64,000 bases of DNA from Candidatus Saccharibacteria bacterium HGW-Saccharibacteria-1 (GCA_002839415.1 PGXZ01000002.1:66098-130097), one strand, 5' to 3'; shown: positions 10,380 through 20,422, counted from the stretch's first letter. Numbers and translations are program-made. The notes: generated by a model from the letters alone, not told the origin.

Positions 10380-11561
10380 ATGAAACTGCGTTCCACCACA
10401 CCAGCTTCGATCAATTTACCGGGTAAAATGTTGCTCGTTCTGTCAATTTTGGTAATTGCCGCTGCCGTACCAATTCAGATGATGAGTCGTCCGGCTTTGG
10501 CGGATGAATATGACGACAAAATTAGCGCGCTTCAATCAGAAATTGCACAGTTCAAGGCCGAGAGTGATCGCTTAAATAGCCAGGCGGCGTCTTTGCAAAA
10601 CGCGCTTGCACAATTAGGCAGTGAAAAAGCAGCTATCCAGACTCAAATTGACCTTAGTCAAGCAAAACACGATAAATTGGTTGCTGATATTACAGCGACG
10701 GAAAAAAAGATTGTTGATAACCAAGACGCACTTGGGACTACGATCGCCAACCTTTATGTTGATGATAAAATTTCACCAATTGAAATGATTGCAAGTAGCA
10801 GCAATATTAGCGAATTTATGGACAAGCAAGAATATCGTAATTCTGTCCGTGACCAGCTAACATCTACAATCTCAAAGATAAAAGAATTAAAAGCTATGCT
10901 GAGCACTCAAAAAGCGGATGTAGAAAAAGTCTTGGCCGATCAAAAAGAACAGCGCAGTTCGCTAGCTGCAAAACAAAACGAACAGCAGTCGTTGCTTGAC
11001 AAGACAAAGGGCGACGAAGCTAGTTATCAGCAGATGATTGGCAATAATCAGGCTGCTATTGCCGAAGCAAAGGCTACGCAAGCTTTGATGAATGCGAGGT
11101 TTGCTAGTGCTGGCGGCGGTACATTGATAGATACTGGTTCTTTAGGGGATTATCCATGGAATCAATCAAACTGTTGGATGTCAGGTTATTGGTCAATGGG
11201 CGGTGCTGATGGTAACGGTGGCGACGGTCGTGGTTATGGCTGTCGGCAATGTGCAAGCTATGTCGCTTGGAAAATAGCAAAAGTTACTGGTAAATATTAT
11301 TCATGGGGCAATGCAGTCAATTTTACTCAAAGCGCGATTAACGCTGGATACAAAGAAGGTGCGCCACAAGCTGGTTCGATTGCTGTAATGGATCCCGCGA
11401 CCTCAGGTGCATCAGAGGGGCACGTTGCTTGGGTAGAGGCGGTTAATGGGAATACTATTACGATTAGTCAGTATAATTACAATTACGGCGCCGGTTATGG
11501 TATGTATAGCATGATGAACATGTCGGCTAGTGCGTTTGACCATTACGTCCATATAAAATAG
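10380..11561 (+). CDS. PcsB/CwlO-like coiled-coil peptidoglycan hydrolase with C-terminal CHAP domain
   Basis: Signal/TM, long coiled coil, CHAP motif GCRQCASYVAWKIAK ... SEGHVAWVEAVNGNTITISQYN; downstream of ftsEX. Confidence 0.88.
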   Translation: MKLRSTTPASINLPGKMLLVLSILVIAAAVPIQMMSRPALADEYDDKISALQSEIAQFKAESDRLNSQAASLQNALAQLGSEKAAIQTQIDLSQAKHDKLVADITATEKKIVDNQDALGTTIANLYVDDKISPIEMIASSSNISEFMDKQEYRNSVRDQLTSTISKIKELKAMLSTQKADVEKVLADQKEQRSSLAAKQNEQQSLLDKTKGDEASYQQMIGNNQAAIAEAKATQALMNARFASAGGGTLIDTGSLGDYPWNQSNCWMSGYWSMGGADGNGGDGRGYGCRQCASYVAWKIAKVTGKYYSWGNAVNFTQSAINAGYKEGAPQAGSIAVMDPATSGASEGHVAWVEAVNGNTITISQYNYNYGAGYGMYSMMNMSASAFDHYVHIK

Positions 11562-11657
11562 CAATTCTTAGAAAGCATAACTTTTATAACGTAACTTTTA
11601 ATTAGTGCGCTATAATTATATATAGTAAAAAATCGATGTCAGATTAGGGGATAGTTA

Positions 11658-12929
11658 ATGACCGAAGACCAGCCAAAAGTAGCTCAAGCAAATCATCATG
11701 TATCAAAAAAAGCGCACAAGCGGAAGATGAAAAAGCCTGAATATAAAAAAGATCAAAATCAGCTGATGGTATTTATCTTTGTCGTATCAATGGCGCTGTC
11801 GGTCGCGCTTGGATATACGGCCGGTACTTATAACCGTCAAATAATTGCGATTATCAATCCTTTGTTCGGTGGACGATCTTATTCGGCAAATATCGATTTT
11901 AGCTCTCTACAGGCCACGTATGATCAACTTGCTAGTAAATTTGATGGTAGCCTGGATAAGACTAAATTGATTGAAGGCGCGAATCGTGGGCTAGTCGAGG
12001 CGGCGGGTGATGATTATACGGCTTATATGAGCGCAACTGAATCGACTGATTTCAATAATAGTCTATCTGGTAATATTGGCGGCGGCATTGGTGCCGAGGT
12101 TGGTATAAAAAATAATAAGGTAACCATTATTAGAACTTTAAAGGGTAATCCAGCTGAAAAAGTTGGTTTAATGGCTAATGATGTTATATTGAAGGTTAAT
12201 GATCAGGCGACGGGTGGTTGGACGGTAGAAAAGGCGGTAGGCTTGATTAGAGGTGAAAAAGGTACGACTGTTAAAATAAGCATCTTGAGGGGTACTGAAG
12301 TAAAAGAATTTACGATTACCAGGGATACTATCAACAATCCAAGCGTCGAGAGTGAAGTAGTTGATGGTATTGGCATAATGACTATCTCGAGGTTTGACGA
12401 GCAAACTGGAGTGCTGGCAAGGTCTGCAGCGCAAGACTTTAAAAAGCAGGGTGTAAAGGGCGTCGTGCTTGACCTTAGGGGTAATGGCGGTGGCTACGTT
12501 GAGGCTGGAAAAGACGTTGCGAGTTTGTGGTTGAATGATAAGATTATTGTTACCGAAAGAGTTGACGGCGTCATTAAGGTAACCGTAAAATCTGGTAAAA
12601 ATGCAATATTAGAGGGTTTGCCTACGACCGTTGTAGTTAACGGAAGTAGCGCTAGTGCTAGCGAAATTGTGGCTGGCGCTCTAAAAGATTATGGTGTAGC
12701 CAAGCTTGTTGGTGAAAAAACTTTTGGCAAAGGTAGTGTTCAGCAATTGGTTGATCTTAGCGGCGGTTCTCAGTTAAAAGTCACAGTTGCTAGGTGGTAT
12801 ACTCCAAAAGGCAAAAATATTAACAAAGAGGGGATAACGCCGGATACGGTTGTGTCTATTAGTCAACAGGACATTGACAGTAATATTGACCCTCAACTTG
12901 ATGCAGCAAAAAAGGCATTAGGCTTATAA
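11658..12929 (+). CDS. S41 family C-terminal processing peptidase (PDZ-containing)
   Basis: DYTAYMSATES, PDZ region, LRGNGGGYVEAGKDVASLW, NGSSASASEIVAGALKDYGVAKLVGEKTFGKGSVQ. Confidence 0.93.
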   Translation: MTEDQPKVAQANHHVSKKAHKRKMKKPEYKKDQNQLMVFIFVVSMALSVALGYTAGTYNRQIIAIINPLFGGRSYSANIDFSSLQATYDQLASKFDGSLDKTKLIEGANRGLVEAAGDDYTAYMSATESTDFNNSLSGNIGGGIGAEVGIKNNKVTIIRTLKGNPAEKVGLMANDVILKVNDQATGGWTVEKAVGLIRGEKGTTVKISILRGTEVKEFTITRDTINNPSVESEVVDGIGIMTISRFDEQTGVLARSAAQDFKKQGVKGVVLDLRGNGGGYVEAGKDVASLWLNDKIIVTERVDGVIKVTVKSGKNAILEGLPTTVVVNGSSASASEIVAGALKDYGVAKLVGEKTFGKGSVQQLVDLSGGSQLKVTVARWYTPKGKNINKEGITPDTVVSISQQDIDSNIDPQLDAAKKALGL

Positions 12930-12971
12930 CGCTTGTGTTTTTTAGCACTAGTGTAGTAACATAGAGGTAAT

Positions 12972-13364
12972 ATGGAAACAAAGAAAAAAATTTTACTAGT
13001 AGAAGATGATACAGCCTTATCAAATGTTTACAAGTCACGTCTGGATATGGAGGGCTTTGAAACTCACGCTGTCAGCAATGGCGAAGATGCCTTATCTGCC
13101 GCAGTGCAGCTTAAACCTGATTTGATACTGCTTGATGCAATGATGCCAAAAATTAGCGGTTTTGATGTATTGGATATTCTTCGCAATACTCCCGAGACCA
13201 AAGATATTCGAATTATCATGCTGACCGCACTTAGCCAGCCAAAAGACAAAGAACGGGCGGAGTCCCTAGGCGTAGATGATTACCTAGTCAAATCGCAGGT
13301 TGTAATTGGCGATGTCGTCGAGCGCGTTAAGTTCCACTTAGGCCTCTTAAAACACGAACAATAA
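12972..13364 (+). CDS. Single-domain response regulator (orphan receiver)
   Basis: LLVEDDTALSNVYK, DLILLDAMMPKISGFDVL, IIMLTAL, DYLVKSQ. Confidence 0.92.
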   Translation: METKKKILLVEDDTALSNVYKSRLDMEGFETHAVSNGEDALSAAVQLKPDLILLDAMMPKISGFDVLDILRNTPETKDIRIIMLTALSQPKDKERAESLGVDDYLVKSQVVIGDVVERVKFHLGLLKHEQ

Positions 13365-13385
13365 ATTGATTGTTTAAATCTAAAA

Positions 13386-13420
13386 TTAAAATAACTTCTC
13401 TGAGCGAGAAGTTATTTTAA
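13386..13420. terminator. Bidirectional intrinsic terminator between convergent genes
   Basis: TTAAAATAACTTCTC-tgagc-GAGAAGTTATTTTAA, 15-bp perfect stem with A/T flanks. Confidence 0.9.
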
Positions 13421-13437
13421 TTTGTATTATCAGTAGG

Positions 13438-13713
13438 TTAATTACTGACAATAACTTGAGTACGAGGTACTGTTTTGCCGGTAAAACGACTCTTGCGAAC
13501 CTTTTTGAAGCTTACGACTCCATCAACGGCTGCGTGAATAGTAAAATCACGGCTAATGAATGTACCAGGACCAGCAATCTTCGATGAACCTGTTTGACGT
13601 ACTAGAACTTCGCCAGTACTGACTTTTTGGCCACCAAAACGCTTGACGCCTAATCGACGACCGGCGTTATTATGAATATTTTTTGCTGAGCCGCCTGCTT
13701 TAACGTGTGACAT
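13438..13713 (-). CDS. rpmA: 50S ribosomal protein bL27
   Basis: MSHVKAGGSAKN...RLGVKRFGGQKVSTGEVLVRQTGSSKIAGPG. Confidence 0.95.
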   Translation of the reverse strand: MSHVKAGGSAKNIHNNAGRRLGVKRFGGQKVSTGEVLVRQTGSSKIAGPGTFISRDFTIHAAVDGVVSFKKVRKSRFTGKTVPRTQVIVSN

Positions 13714-13801
13714 GGAATAACTCCTTGAACTTTTATATCAAAATCTAATTAACTATATCAAAAATTAGAGGCAGCGTCAAGGTGTTTAATGGGGTAGCTG
13801 G

Positions 13802-14971
13802 TTATATTCTGGTTAAAACAAGAATCTCACGGGCAACAACTTGGCCTTCACGGTAATATAATAGGTCATTTTGCGAAACGTTCATAAATTCATGTGGCTT
13901 ATAGCCAAATCTAGCGATAGTGGCTACGAGCGGCAAGTGAGTAAATTTACCGTCTTTGCCGCACCAAGATGGTATAGCAATGCAAACAGGTGTGCCTGGC
14001 TGAATCTGTGAACCAAGGTTTTTGAGAAATTCGGTGATAATGTGATTACAGTTCTTCATTACCTCTTCAAGTTTAGCAGGGGACGGTGGGGCGCTAAACG
14101 GTTGCCCAAGGTAGGTCTCGCCAGCAACGGCATCGATTTGTAATTGCCACTGATATTTAGTGGCATCACCTTCTTTTACTTTGTAATCAAACTTGTCGCG
14201 ACGAACCTCTGATAGCCATTTAAGGTTTTCAAGACTGTATTCGATCATCTTTGCGGATAAATCCGTCCCATAGGCGCAGTAGCCCATCAGTAGGGCTTCT
14301 TGGAGGACGACACCAGTGCCGCAGAATGGGTCAAGTATCCGCATTGGTGGCTGAGCCCCACAAGTGGCTAAGTTGACCATTATTTGGGCTAATTTAGGTG
14401 GCAACATACCGACAAAGGCATCGCGCTTAGGTCTTTCTTGATCGCGCTTGGCATAGGCGGTGATATTTTGAGCACCGGTGCTTTCAGCAATAATCACTTT
14501 GTTGTTGTCGGTTTTGACGACTAATAATTCAACTTTGTTTTTGGATAGGCCAAGTTTATTGTGATGGCTAGTCGCAGAATTTAAGCTTGGTTCGGGGTTG
14601 GGGACTAGTCGGAGACTGGTGTTGTATTTTTTTAATTTTTGCTTTAGAATAATGCCGGTTTTTTGAACTTCTCGAGCATCGATATTAAAATTATAAGCAC
14701 TAATTCCAACCGTTATTTTGCCGTCAAAACTTGACCATTCGTTGGCATAGTATTGAACGATTTTCTGGCTAACTTGATGCCAGCTACTTATCTGCAACTC
14801 GGCGATTACTTTTCCGGCCTTTGGCACTCCGCCAAAACGCTGAATGTCAAATTCTTCGCAGTCAATACTGACGGCCTGATTATAAAGGGGTTTAACTGAT
14901 TTACCGCCAAAAACTCGTTCGAGCTCGGCGATGCCAAGTGCTGGCTGTCGTCCAAGGATTGCAATATACAT
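13802..14971 (-). CDS. TRM11-like RNA methyltransferase (putative tRNA guanosine N2-methyltransferase)
   Basis: ILDPFCGTGVVLQEALLMGYCAYGTDLSAKMIEYSLENL; RPKRDAFVGMLPPKLAQIMVNLA. Confidence 0.8.
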   Translation of the reverse strand: MYIAILGRQPALGIAELERVFGGKSVKPLYNQAVSIDCEEFDIQRFGGVPKAGKVIAELQISSWHQVSQKIVQYYANEWSSFDGKITVGISAYNFNIDAREVQKTGIILKQKLKKYNTSLRLVPNPEPSLNSATSHHNKLGLSKNKVELLVVKTDNNKVIIAESTGAQNITAYAKRDQERPKRDAFVGMLPPKLAQIMVNLATCGAQPPMRILDPFCGTGVVLQEALLMGYCAYGTDLSAKMIEYSLENLKWLSEVRRDKFDYKVKEGDATKYQWQLQIDAVAGETYLGQPFSAPPSPAKLEEVMKNCNHIITEFLKNLGSQIQPGTPVCIAIPSWCGKDGKFTHLPLVATIARFGYKPHEFMNVSQNDLLYYREGQVVAREILVLTRI

Positions 14972-15024
14972 ACATCTATTATACTTGGTGTGAAGCGTTT
15001 TTGGGTGTTATAATTATATGAGTT

Positions 15025-16053
15025 ATGTCATTTCGATCTATTGTAACCTTGATAACGCTTGTATTGTTGGCCTTCGTGGTTTTTTTTGGCTGGCCTCATA
15101 TTGAAAAGGCTTGGGTGTTAATGAGTGAAGTGAACCCTTGGATATTTGTGTTGATTCTGCCAGTTCAAATCATTAGTTATTATACGATTGGTGAAGTTGT
15201 ATTTTCGTACTTGCGACAAAAGGGTGATTTAAAAAATATTAGTCATTTTAAAATGACTCGAATTGCTCTTGAGTCAAATTTTGTTGATCACATAGTACCA
15301 GTACCGGCTGCGGCAGGTTTTTCGTTTCTAAGTTGGAGATTGCATCATTTAGGCGTCCGCACAAGCAGGTCTACAATGGCTCAAATGATAAGGTATATGT
15401 TGATATTTGTAACATTTGTAACTCTGATTTTTGTTTCTGTAGTTATTCTATTTTTTGATCACAAAGTTAACAAAAACATGGTTTTTTTAAGCCTGTCTTC
15501 TATATTACTTGCATTGCTAGTTGTTGGTTTTCTAGTGTACGTTATCAAAAGTAAAAAAAGGCTAGCTGTTTTAGCGGGTTGGTTCACGAAATTTGTAAAT
15601 CGATTAATTAAATTCATAACTTTCAATCGCAAGCAAAACATTATAAAGTTGGGTCCTGTTAGCGATTTTTTGAATGAGATGCACCAAGATTATATTGAAA
15701 TTAAACATGAAAAAAAATTATTACTTCGACCTGCTTCTTGGGCATTTATGACTAATATATTGGACGTTTCGTTGTTTTTTATTGCTTTTTTGTCGTTAGG
15801 CTATTTTATAAATCCAGCAGCTTTATTTATATCTTTTGGTATTGCTTCCGTTGTGACTATATTTGCAGCTACTCCCGGAGGAGCGGGTGTTTATGAGGCT
15901 ATTATGGTTGCAACTTTGATATCATTTGGGACGCCGGCAGAAATCGCGATTGCTGGTACATTGCTGGCAAGGGCTATATTATTGATTTTTACGATTTTAT
16001 TCGGTTATGTATTTTATCAATTAACGATCAACAAATATGGAAAAATCACTTAA
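15025..16053 (+). CDS. Flippase-like / lysylphosphatidylglycerol synthetase TM-domain family (UPF0104) protein
   Basis: Polytopic; ATPGGAGVYEAIMVATLISFGTPAEIAIAGTLLARAI. Confidence 0.82.
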   Translation: MSFRSIVTLITLVLLAFVVFFGWPHIEKAWVLMSEVNPWIFVLILPVQIISYYTIGEVVFSYLRQKGDLKNISHFKMTRIALESNFVDHIVPVPAAAGFSFLSWRLHHLGVRTSRSTMAQMIRYMLIFVTFVTLIFVSVVILFFDHKVNKNMVFLSLSSILLALLVVGFLVYVIKSKKRLAVLAGWFTKFVNRLIKFITFNRKQNIIKLGPVSDFLNEMHQDYIEIKHEKKLLLRPASWAFMTNILDVSLFFIAFLSLGYFINPAALFISFGIASVVTIFAATPGGAGVYEAIMVATLISFGTPAEIAIAGTLLARAILLIFTILFGYVFYQLTINKYGKIT

Positions 16054-17137
16054 CCCGGTTTTTAGTGTCAGTGATTTTATTGCTGTTGCTAATCAAACAC
16101 TTGAATATGCCTTTCCAACGGTTGAAATCGAAGGTGAGGTTGCCTCGTTTAAGGTTAATCAATCAAAATTCGTATTTTTCGACATCAAAGATACCGGTGG
16201 CAGCATAGGTTGTTTTATGACGGTTTGGCAAATGCGCGTGCCAATCGAAGATGGTATGAAAGTTATAATTTCGGCCGTCCCAAAACTTACTCAGTGGGGC
16301 AAATTTAGCTTAACTATAAAGTCGATTAGACCAAGCGGTGAAGGAGCGTTAAAAAAGAGCTTTGAGTTATTAAAGGCAAAATTGGATAAAGAAGGCTTGT
16401 TTGCGCCAGAACGCAAGCGTTTATTACCTAGGCTACCTCGCCACGTGGCTGTAATTAGCAGTACCCAAGCGGCAGGCTATGTTGATTTTATTAAAATTTT
16501 AAATGACAGGTGGGGTGGTATAAAAGTTGACGTTGCCCATGTCCAGGTTCAGGGATCTGGCGCCCCCGATCAGATTATCAAAGCAATTGACTATTTTAAT
16601 CAGCAAGAGCAATTGCCCGAAGTTATTGTGATAGTCAGGGGTGGTGGAAGCGCCGATGATTTGTCGACTTTTAACGATGAGCTGCTAGTCAGGGCGATTG
16701 CAGGCAGTAGAGTGCCAACACTACTGGGGGTTGGACATGAAATCGATGAGAGCTTATCGGATATGGTTGCTGACGTTCGGGCGGCAACGCCAAGTAATGC
16801 GGCTCAAATATTAGTGCCCGATAAACAGGAAATTATTAGATCTGTAAATAATCAGATCAAAGCGCTTTTACCCAGAATATTGCAAATAATATCCCAGCAA
16901 AAGCAAATTATTAGAGATAATTTGATGAGTGCGGTCAATTCAGTTGAAAGATCTTTAAACGATCAAATTTGGAAAATTAATTCACTTAAAAACACTTTAA
17001 ACCAGCTTAATCCAGAGGTTATTTTAGCCAGGGGGTATGCACTGATTCGCGGTAAGACAAGTGTGGGGCGTGTTATAGAGATCGAAACGAGTAAATATAT
17101 AATAGGAGCAGAGGTTAAAAATGTCACAGAAAAATAA
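16037..17137 (+). CDS. xseA: Exodeoxyribonuclease VII large subunit
   Basis: VEIEGEVASFKVNQSKFVFFDIKD, VAVISSTQAAGYVDFIKIL, VIVRGGGSADDLSTFND, GVGHEIDESLSDMVADVRAATPSNAAQ. Confidence 0.96.
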   Translation: MEKSLNPVFSVSDFIAVANQTLEYAFPTVEIEGEVASFKVNQSKFVFFDIKDTGGSIGCFMTVWQMRVPIEDGMKVIISAVPKLTQWGKFSLTIKSIRPSGEGALKKSFELLKAKLDKEGLFAPERKRLLPRLPRHVAVISSTQAAGYVDFIKILNDRWGGIKVDVAHVQVQGSGAPDQIIKAIDYFNQQEQLPEVIVIVRGGGSADDLSTFNDELLVRAIAGSRVPTLLGVGHEIDESLSDMVADVRAATPSNAAQILVPDKQEIIRSVNNQIKALLPRILQIISQQKQIIRDNLMSAVNSVERSLNDQIWKINSLKNTLNQLNPEVILARGYALIRGKTSVGRVIEIETSKYIIGAEVKNVTEK

Positions 17138-17327
17138 ATCAATTCAAGAAAAAACAGACGAACTGTCTAAATTAGTTTCATGGTTTGATAGTGAAGACTT
17201 TTCACTTGAACTAGCGCTTGATAAATTTAAACAAGCCGAAGACCTTGCGACGGAGATTGAAAAAGATTTGTCGACATTAAAAAATGAAATCAACATCGTT
17301 AAACAAAGATTTGATAGCGAAAATTAA
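17121..17327 (+). CDS. xseB: Exodeoxyribonuclease VII small subunit
   Basis: 68 aa, SLELALDKFKQAEDLATEIEKDLSTLKNEI; overlaps xseA 3' end. Confidence 0.9.
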   Translation: MSQKNKSIQEKTDELSKLVSWFDSEDFSLELALDKFKQAEDLATEIEKDLSTLKNEINIVKQRFDSEN

Positions 17328-17855
17328 ATGATCTGGTTTTGGTTGGCTGTAATTGTACTTTTGCCAACTTTTGGATTGGTAGTTTTTAGGGGTGCACCGT
17401 ACGTCCCAACTCGGAAAATGTATGTCAAACAGGCTTTAGCTGAGCTGTATCCTATATCAGGCAGGGATGTTTTGGTCGATATTGGTAGCGGTGATGGGGT
17501 GGTATTGCGCGAGGCGTCTAAACGTGGCGCTAGGGCAATAGGCTACGAGATTAATCCAATTTTAGTTTTGATTTCAAGATTACTATCTCGAAAAGACAAG
17601 AATGTTGAAGTGAGGCTAGCTGATTTTTGGCTATCTAGTTTGCCTGATGATGTCAGTGTAGTATATGTGTTTGCAGTTTCCAGGGATATAAATAAAATTC
17701 GAAAAATGATGCAAAACGAAGCTAATCGATTGAATCGAGAGTTTCATTTGATTACGTATGGCAGCGCCTTTAACGACCTTAAATCAATCAAAAATGTCGG
17801 AGCATACAATTTGTATTCTTTTAAATCTTTACATGCTGACAAAGCACAAGTATAA
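17328..17855 (+). CDS. SAM-dependent methyltransferase-like membrane-anchored protein
   Basis: N-terminal TM; VLVDIGSGDGVVLREASKRGARAIGYEINPILVLISR. Confidence 0.75.
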   Translation: MIWFWLAVIVLLPTFGLVVFRGAPYVPTRKMYVKQALAELYPISGRDVLVDIGSGDGVVLREASKRGARAIGYEINPILVLISRLLSRKDKNVEVRLADFWLSSLPDDVSVVYVFAVSRDINKIRKMMQNEANRLNREFHLITYGSAFNDLKSIKNVGAYNLYSFKSLHADKAQV

Positions 17856-17862
17856 TGGCGCT

Positions 17863-18522
17863 ATGATACAAATTAGAAATACGCGTGAAAGTGGGTCTGA
17901 AAAGGCTTTAATGATTATTACTATATGCTTGATTGTTCTGCTGGTCGGGGCTTCGGTACTATCAGTTTGGTTATATATAAATTATTCTGATCAAAAGAAC
18001 AATGTCGATACCAAGGTTAGTGCGGCGGTTGCGACGGCTAAAAATGAACAAGCTACGGTTGATGAAGAAAAATTTGCTCAACGCGAGAAAGAACCCTTAA
18101 GGCAATTTGTTGGCCCTGATGATTATGGTCGCGTTTCTTTTAGTTATCCAAAAACTTGGAGTGCTTATGTCAACAAAGATGTTTCGAGTGGTGGAACCTA
18201 CGAAGCATATTTAAACCCAATTACAGTACCTCCTATTTCAGCTACTCAGCAGTTTGCGCTTCGCGTAACGATTGAGGAGAAAGATTATGATAAGGTTATC
18301 GCAACCTATGATCCGCTAGTCAAAAAGGGTAGTCTAAAGACGAGCAGCGTTGCTGCGGACGGTAATAACGGCACTCGCCTTGACGGAAGCTTTTCAAAAG
18401 ATATCCGTGGTTCGGCTGTTATCTTTAAAATTCGAGACAAGACGTTAACCGTCCGTACTGACGCCGAGACTTTTACGCCTGACTTTAACGCATTAATTTC
18501 GACTATCAAAATAAATCAATAA
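17863..18522 (+). CDS. Hypothetical membrane-anchored extracytoplasmic protein
   Basis: Start revised from 17758 to ATG 17863 (MIQIRNTRESGSEKAL), 6 nt downstream of TATAAT; N-terminal TM. Confidence 0.7.
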   Translation: MIQIRNTRESGSEKALMIITICLIVLLVGASVLSVWLYINYSDQKNNVDTKVSAAVATAKNEQATVDEEKFAQREKEPLRQFVGPDDYGRVSFSYPKTWSAYVNKDVSSGGTYEAYLNPITVPPISATQQFALRVTIEEKDYDKVIATYDPLVKKGSLKTSSVAADGNNGTRLDGSFSKDIRGSAVIFKIRDKTLTVRTDAETFTPDFNALISTIKINQ

Positions 18523-18532
18523 CATAGCATAG

Positions 18533-18569
18533 TTTCAAAAACCATCACAGTTTGCGATGGTTTTTGAAA
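18533..18569 (+). terminator. Intrinsic terminator
   Basis: TTTCAAAAACCATC-acagtttgc-GATGGTTTTTGAAA, 14-bp perfect stem. Confidence 0.85.
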
Positions 18570-18617
18570 TTTATATATAGAATTTGTTCCGGTTTAACGT
18601 GCTACAATTAGTAGTAT

Positions 18618-19358
18618 ATGAGTGCGGCAAAAGGGGATCACAAAGAGCTTTTAAATGGGTCGTTTACTGATGACCTACCTTCGCTAGTTGCTGCTGCGCA
18701 CGAGCTAAAATCGCCACTTGCCTTAATTCGTCAACTTTCATTGATGCTTGAAGAAGGTGAAATCTCTATTGACGATCATAAAAAGATACTAAGGCAAATT
18801 AGCTTAACAAGCGAACGCGCCCTTAGGCTGACTAGTGATTTAACAAAATCGGTTCGATTAACTGATGCTATGTTTAATCTTGAACCAATCAATCCAAAGC
18901 AGCTATGTGAGGACGTTGTTAGCGAGTTATCGCCGCTATTTCTAGCACATGAACGTAAATTAAGGTTAGTCTCTAGAAAACACTCAACCTTGATAATTGC
19001 AAATCGCGACTTACTTAAACGGATTATTATAAATTTTAGTGACAACGCACTTCATTATGCCAAGGATAGCAGTGCAGTTGAAATAAAAGTTTCATCCCAC
19101 AGTTCAGGCAGGATAATTAGGCTCGGTGTGCGTGATTATGGGCCAGCGCTGCCGATTGATACATTTAAAAAACTACAATCTAAATTATCTAATTCGCCTA
19201 TGCCAGTTTACGCCAGGCCGCAAAGTAGTGGTTTGGGGCTTTATATATCAAGTCAATTTGCAGATATTATGAACGGTAATATAGGAATGATGAGGCACCG
19301 AGATGGCGCGACTTTTTACGTTGATTTACAGGCTTCTCGTCAAATGAATTTACTATGA
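18618..19358 (+). CDS. Sensor-less histidine kinase (HisKA + HATPase_c)
   Basis: AAAHELKSPLALIRQL H-box, NFSDNALHYAK N-box, SSGLGLYISSQFADIMNG G-box. Confidence 0.9.
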   Translation: MSAAKGDHKELLNGSFTDDLPSLVAAAHELKSPLALIRQLSLMLEEGEISIDDHKKILRQISLTSERALRLTSDLTKSVRLTDAMFNLEPINPKQLCEDVVSELSPLFLAHERKLRLVSRKHSTLIIANRDLLKRIIINFSDNALHYAKDSSAVEIKVSSHSSGRIIRLGVRDYGPALPIDTFKKLQSKLSNSPMPVYARPQSSGLGLYISSQFADIMNGNIGMMRHRDGATFYVDLQASRQMNLL

Positions 19359-19726
19359 ACCCAATATCGGTTTTAGTGATCGAGGACGATAAATGGTTGG
19401 CCGAACAGTACAAAAGATTGCTTGATAAGGCTGAATATGGTGTAGTAATCTGTTCAAGCGCCGACAATGCTATTCAACTAATTGATGATAGCCTGCCTGA
19501 TGTTATCGTTTTAGACATATTATTAACCGGAAGTACGGCTTTTGCCTTGCTTCACGAGCTTCAATCATACGGCGATACCTGCAATATTCCTATCATTATT
19601 TGTTCATCGCTGGTAAATGATTTAAATTTAGACACACTCAAAGATTATGGGGTTAAAAAAATTCTGGATAAAACCACTATGATTCCAGGTGATTTAATCG
19701 CTGCTATAAAAGGAGTTTTGCAGTGA
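19355..19726 (+). CDS. Single-domain response regulator
   Basis: VLVIEDDKWLAEQYK, DVIVLDILL; 4-nt overlaps with both neighbours. Confidence 0.85.
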   Translation: MNPISVLVIEDDKWLAEQYKRLLDKAEYGVVICSSADNAIQLIDDSLPDVIVLDILLTGSTAFALLHELQSYGDTCNIPIIICSSLVNDLNLDTLKDYGVKKILDKTTMIPGDLIAAIKGVLQ

Positions 19727-20397
19727 AAACCGTAAAAACTCAGGCTATAGTGTTGCGCCGGACAAATTACGGCGAAGCTGATAGGATATTGCAACTATTA
19801 ACGCCAAATGGCAAAAGATGCGTCATGGTCAAAGGCGCGCGCCGTGAAAAAAGCCGTCTAGCTGGTGGAATCGAATTATTTGCGATTTGTGAAGTCGTCT
19901 TAGGTGATGGTAAGGGCGAAATTGGCGTCTTGACCTCAGCTAGGCTGATCCATTTCTATCGTCATATTATGGAAGATTACGACCGTATGCAATTTGCATA
20001 TCTCGCCATTAAACTTGTTTCAAAGTCGTGTGATATGGTTGACGGGCCCGAGTGGTATGATGTACTAGCCGAGACTTTGGCTGGCCTTGACGCCCATTCT
20101 GTGAATTTAGGGTTGATTCAGACCTGGTTTTATCTTAAGTACTCGTCATTGATGGGTTATGAGCTGAGTTTATGGCATGATGTTTGTGGCGATAAGTTAC
20201 TAGCGGATAATTCATATAGCTATGATATCGCTGAGCGTGGTTTAAGATTGTCGGATAATGGCGATATCGGCTCGAATCATATAAAATTATTGAGGTTGAT
20301 TTCGACTAGGTCGTTAAAGGTTTTAGCCCAAGTTGGCGGAATCGAAGAGGTGATAGGTACTTGCATGGCAACCGTCAACACCCACGCCTCGATATGA
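19723..20397 (+). CDS. recO: DNA repair protein RecO
   Basis: KTQAIVLRRTNYGEADRILQLLTPNGKRCVMVKGARREKSRLAGGIELF. Confidence 0.9.
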   Translation: MKTVKTQAIVLRRTNYGEADRILQLLTPNGKRCVMVKGARREKSRLAGGIELFAICEVVLGDGKGEIGVLTSARLIHFYRHIMEDYDRMQFAYLAIKLVSKSCDMVDGPEWYDVLAETLAGLDAHSVNLGLIQTWFYLKYSSLMGYELSLWHDVCGDKLLADNSYSYDIAERGLRLSDNGDIGSNHIKLLRLISTRSLKVLAQVGGIEEVIGTCMATVNTHASI

Positions 20398-20400
20398 AAA

Positions 20401-20422
20401 GAGCACCTGAATTCAGGTGCTC
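20401..20422. terminator. Perfect palindromic hairpin between convergent genes; T-run immediately follows on the minus strand
   Basis: GAGCACCTGAATTCAGGTGCTC, 22-nt perfect palindrome; AAAA at its left (TTTT on minus). Confidence 0.8.

Noticed and set aside
13438-13713. rpmA without adjacent rplU as evidence of rearrangement or L21 loss
   Set aside because: Cannot be judged from one window; rplU may be elsewhere
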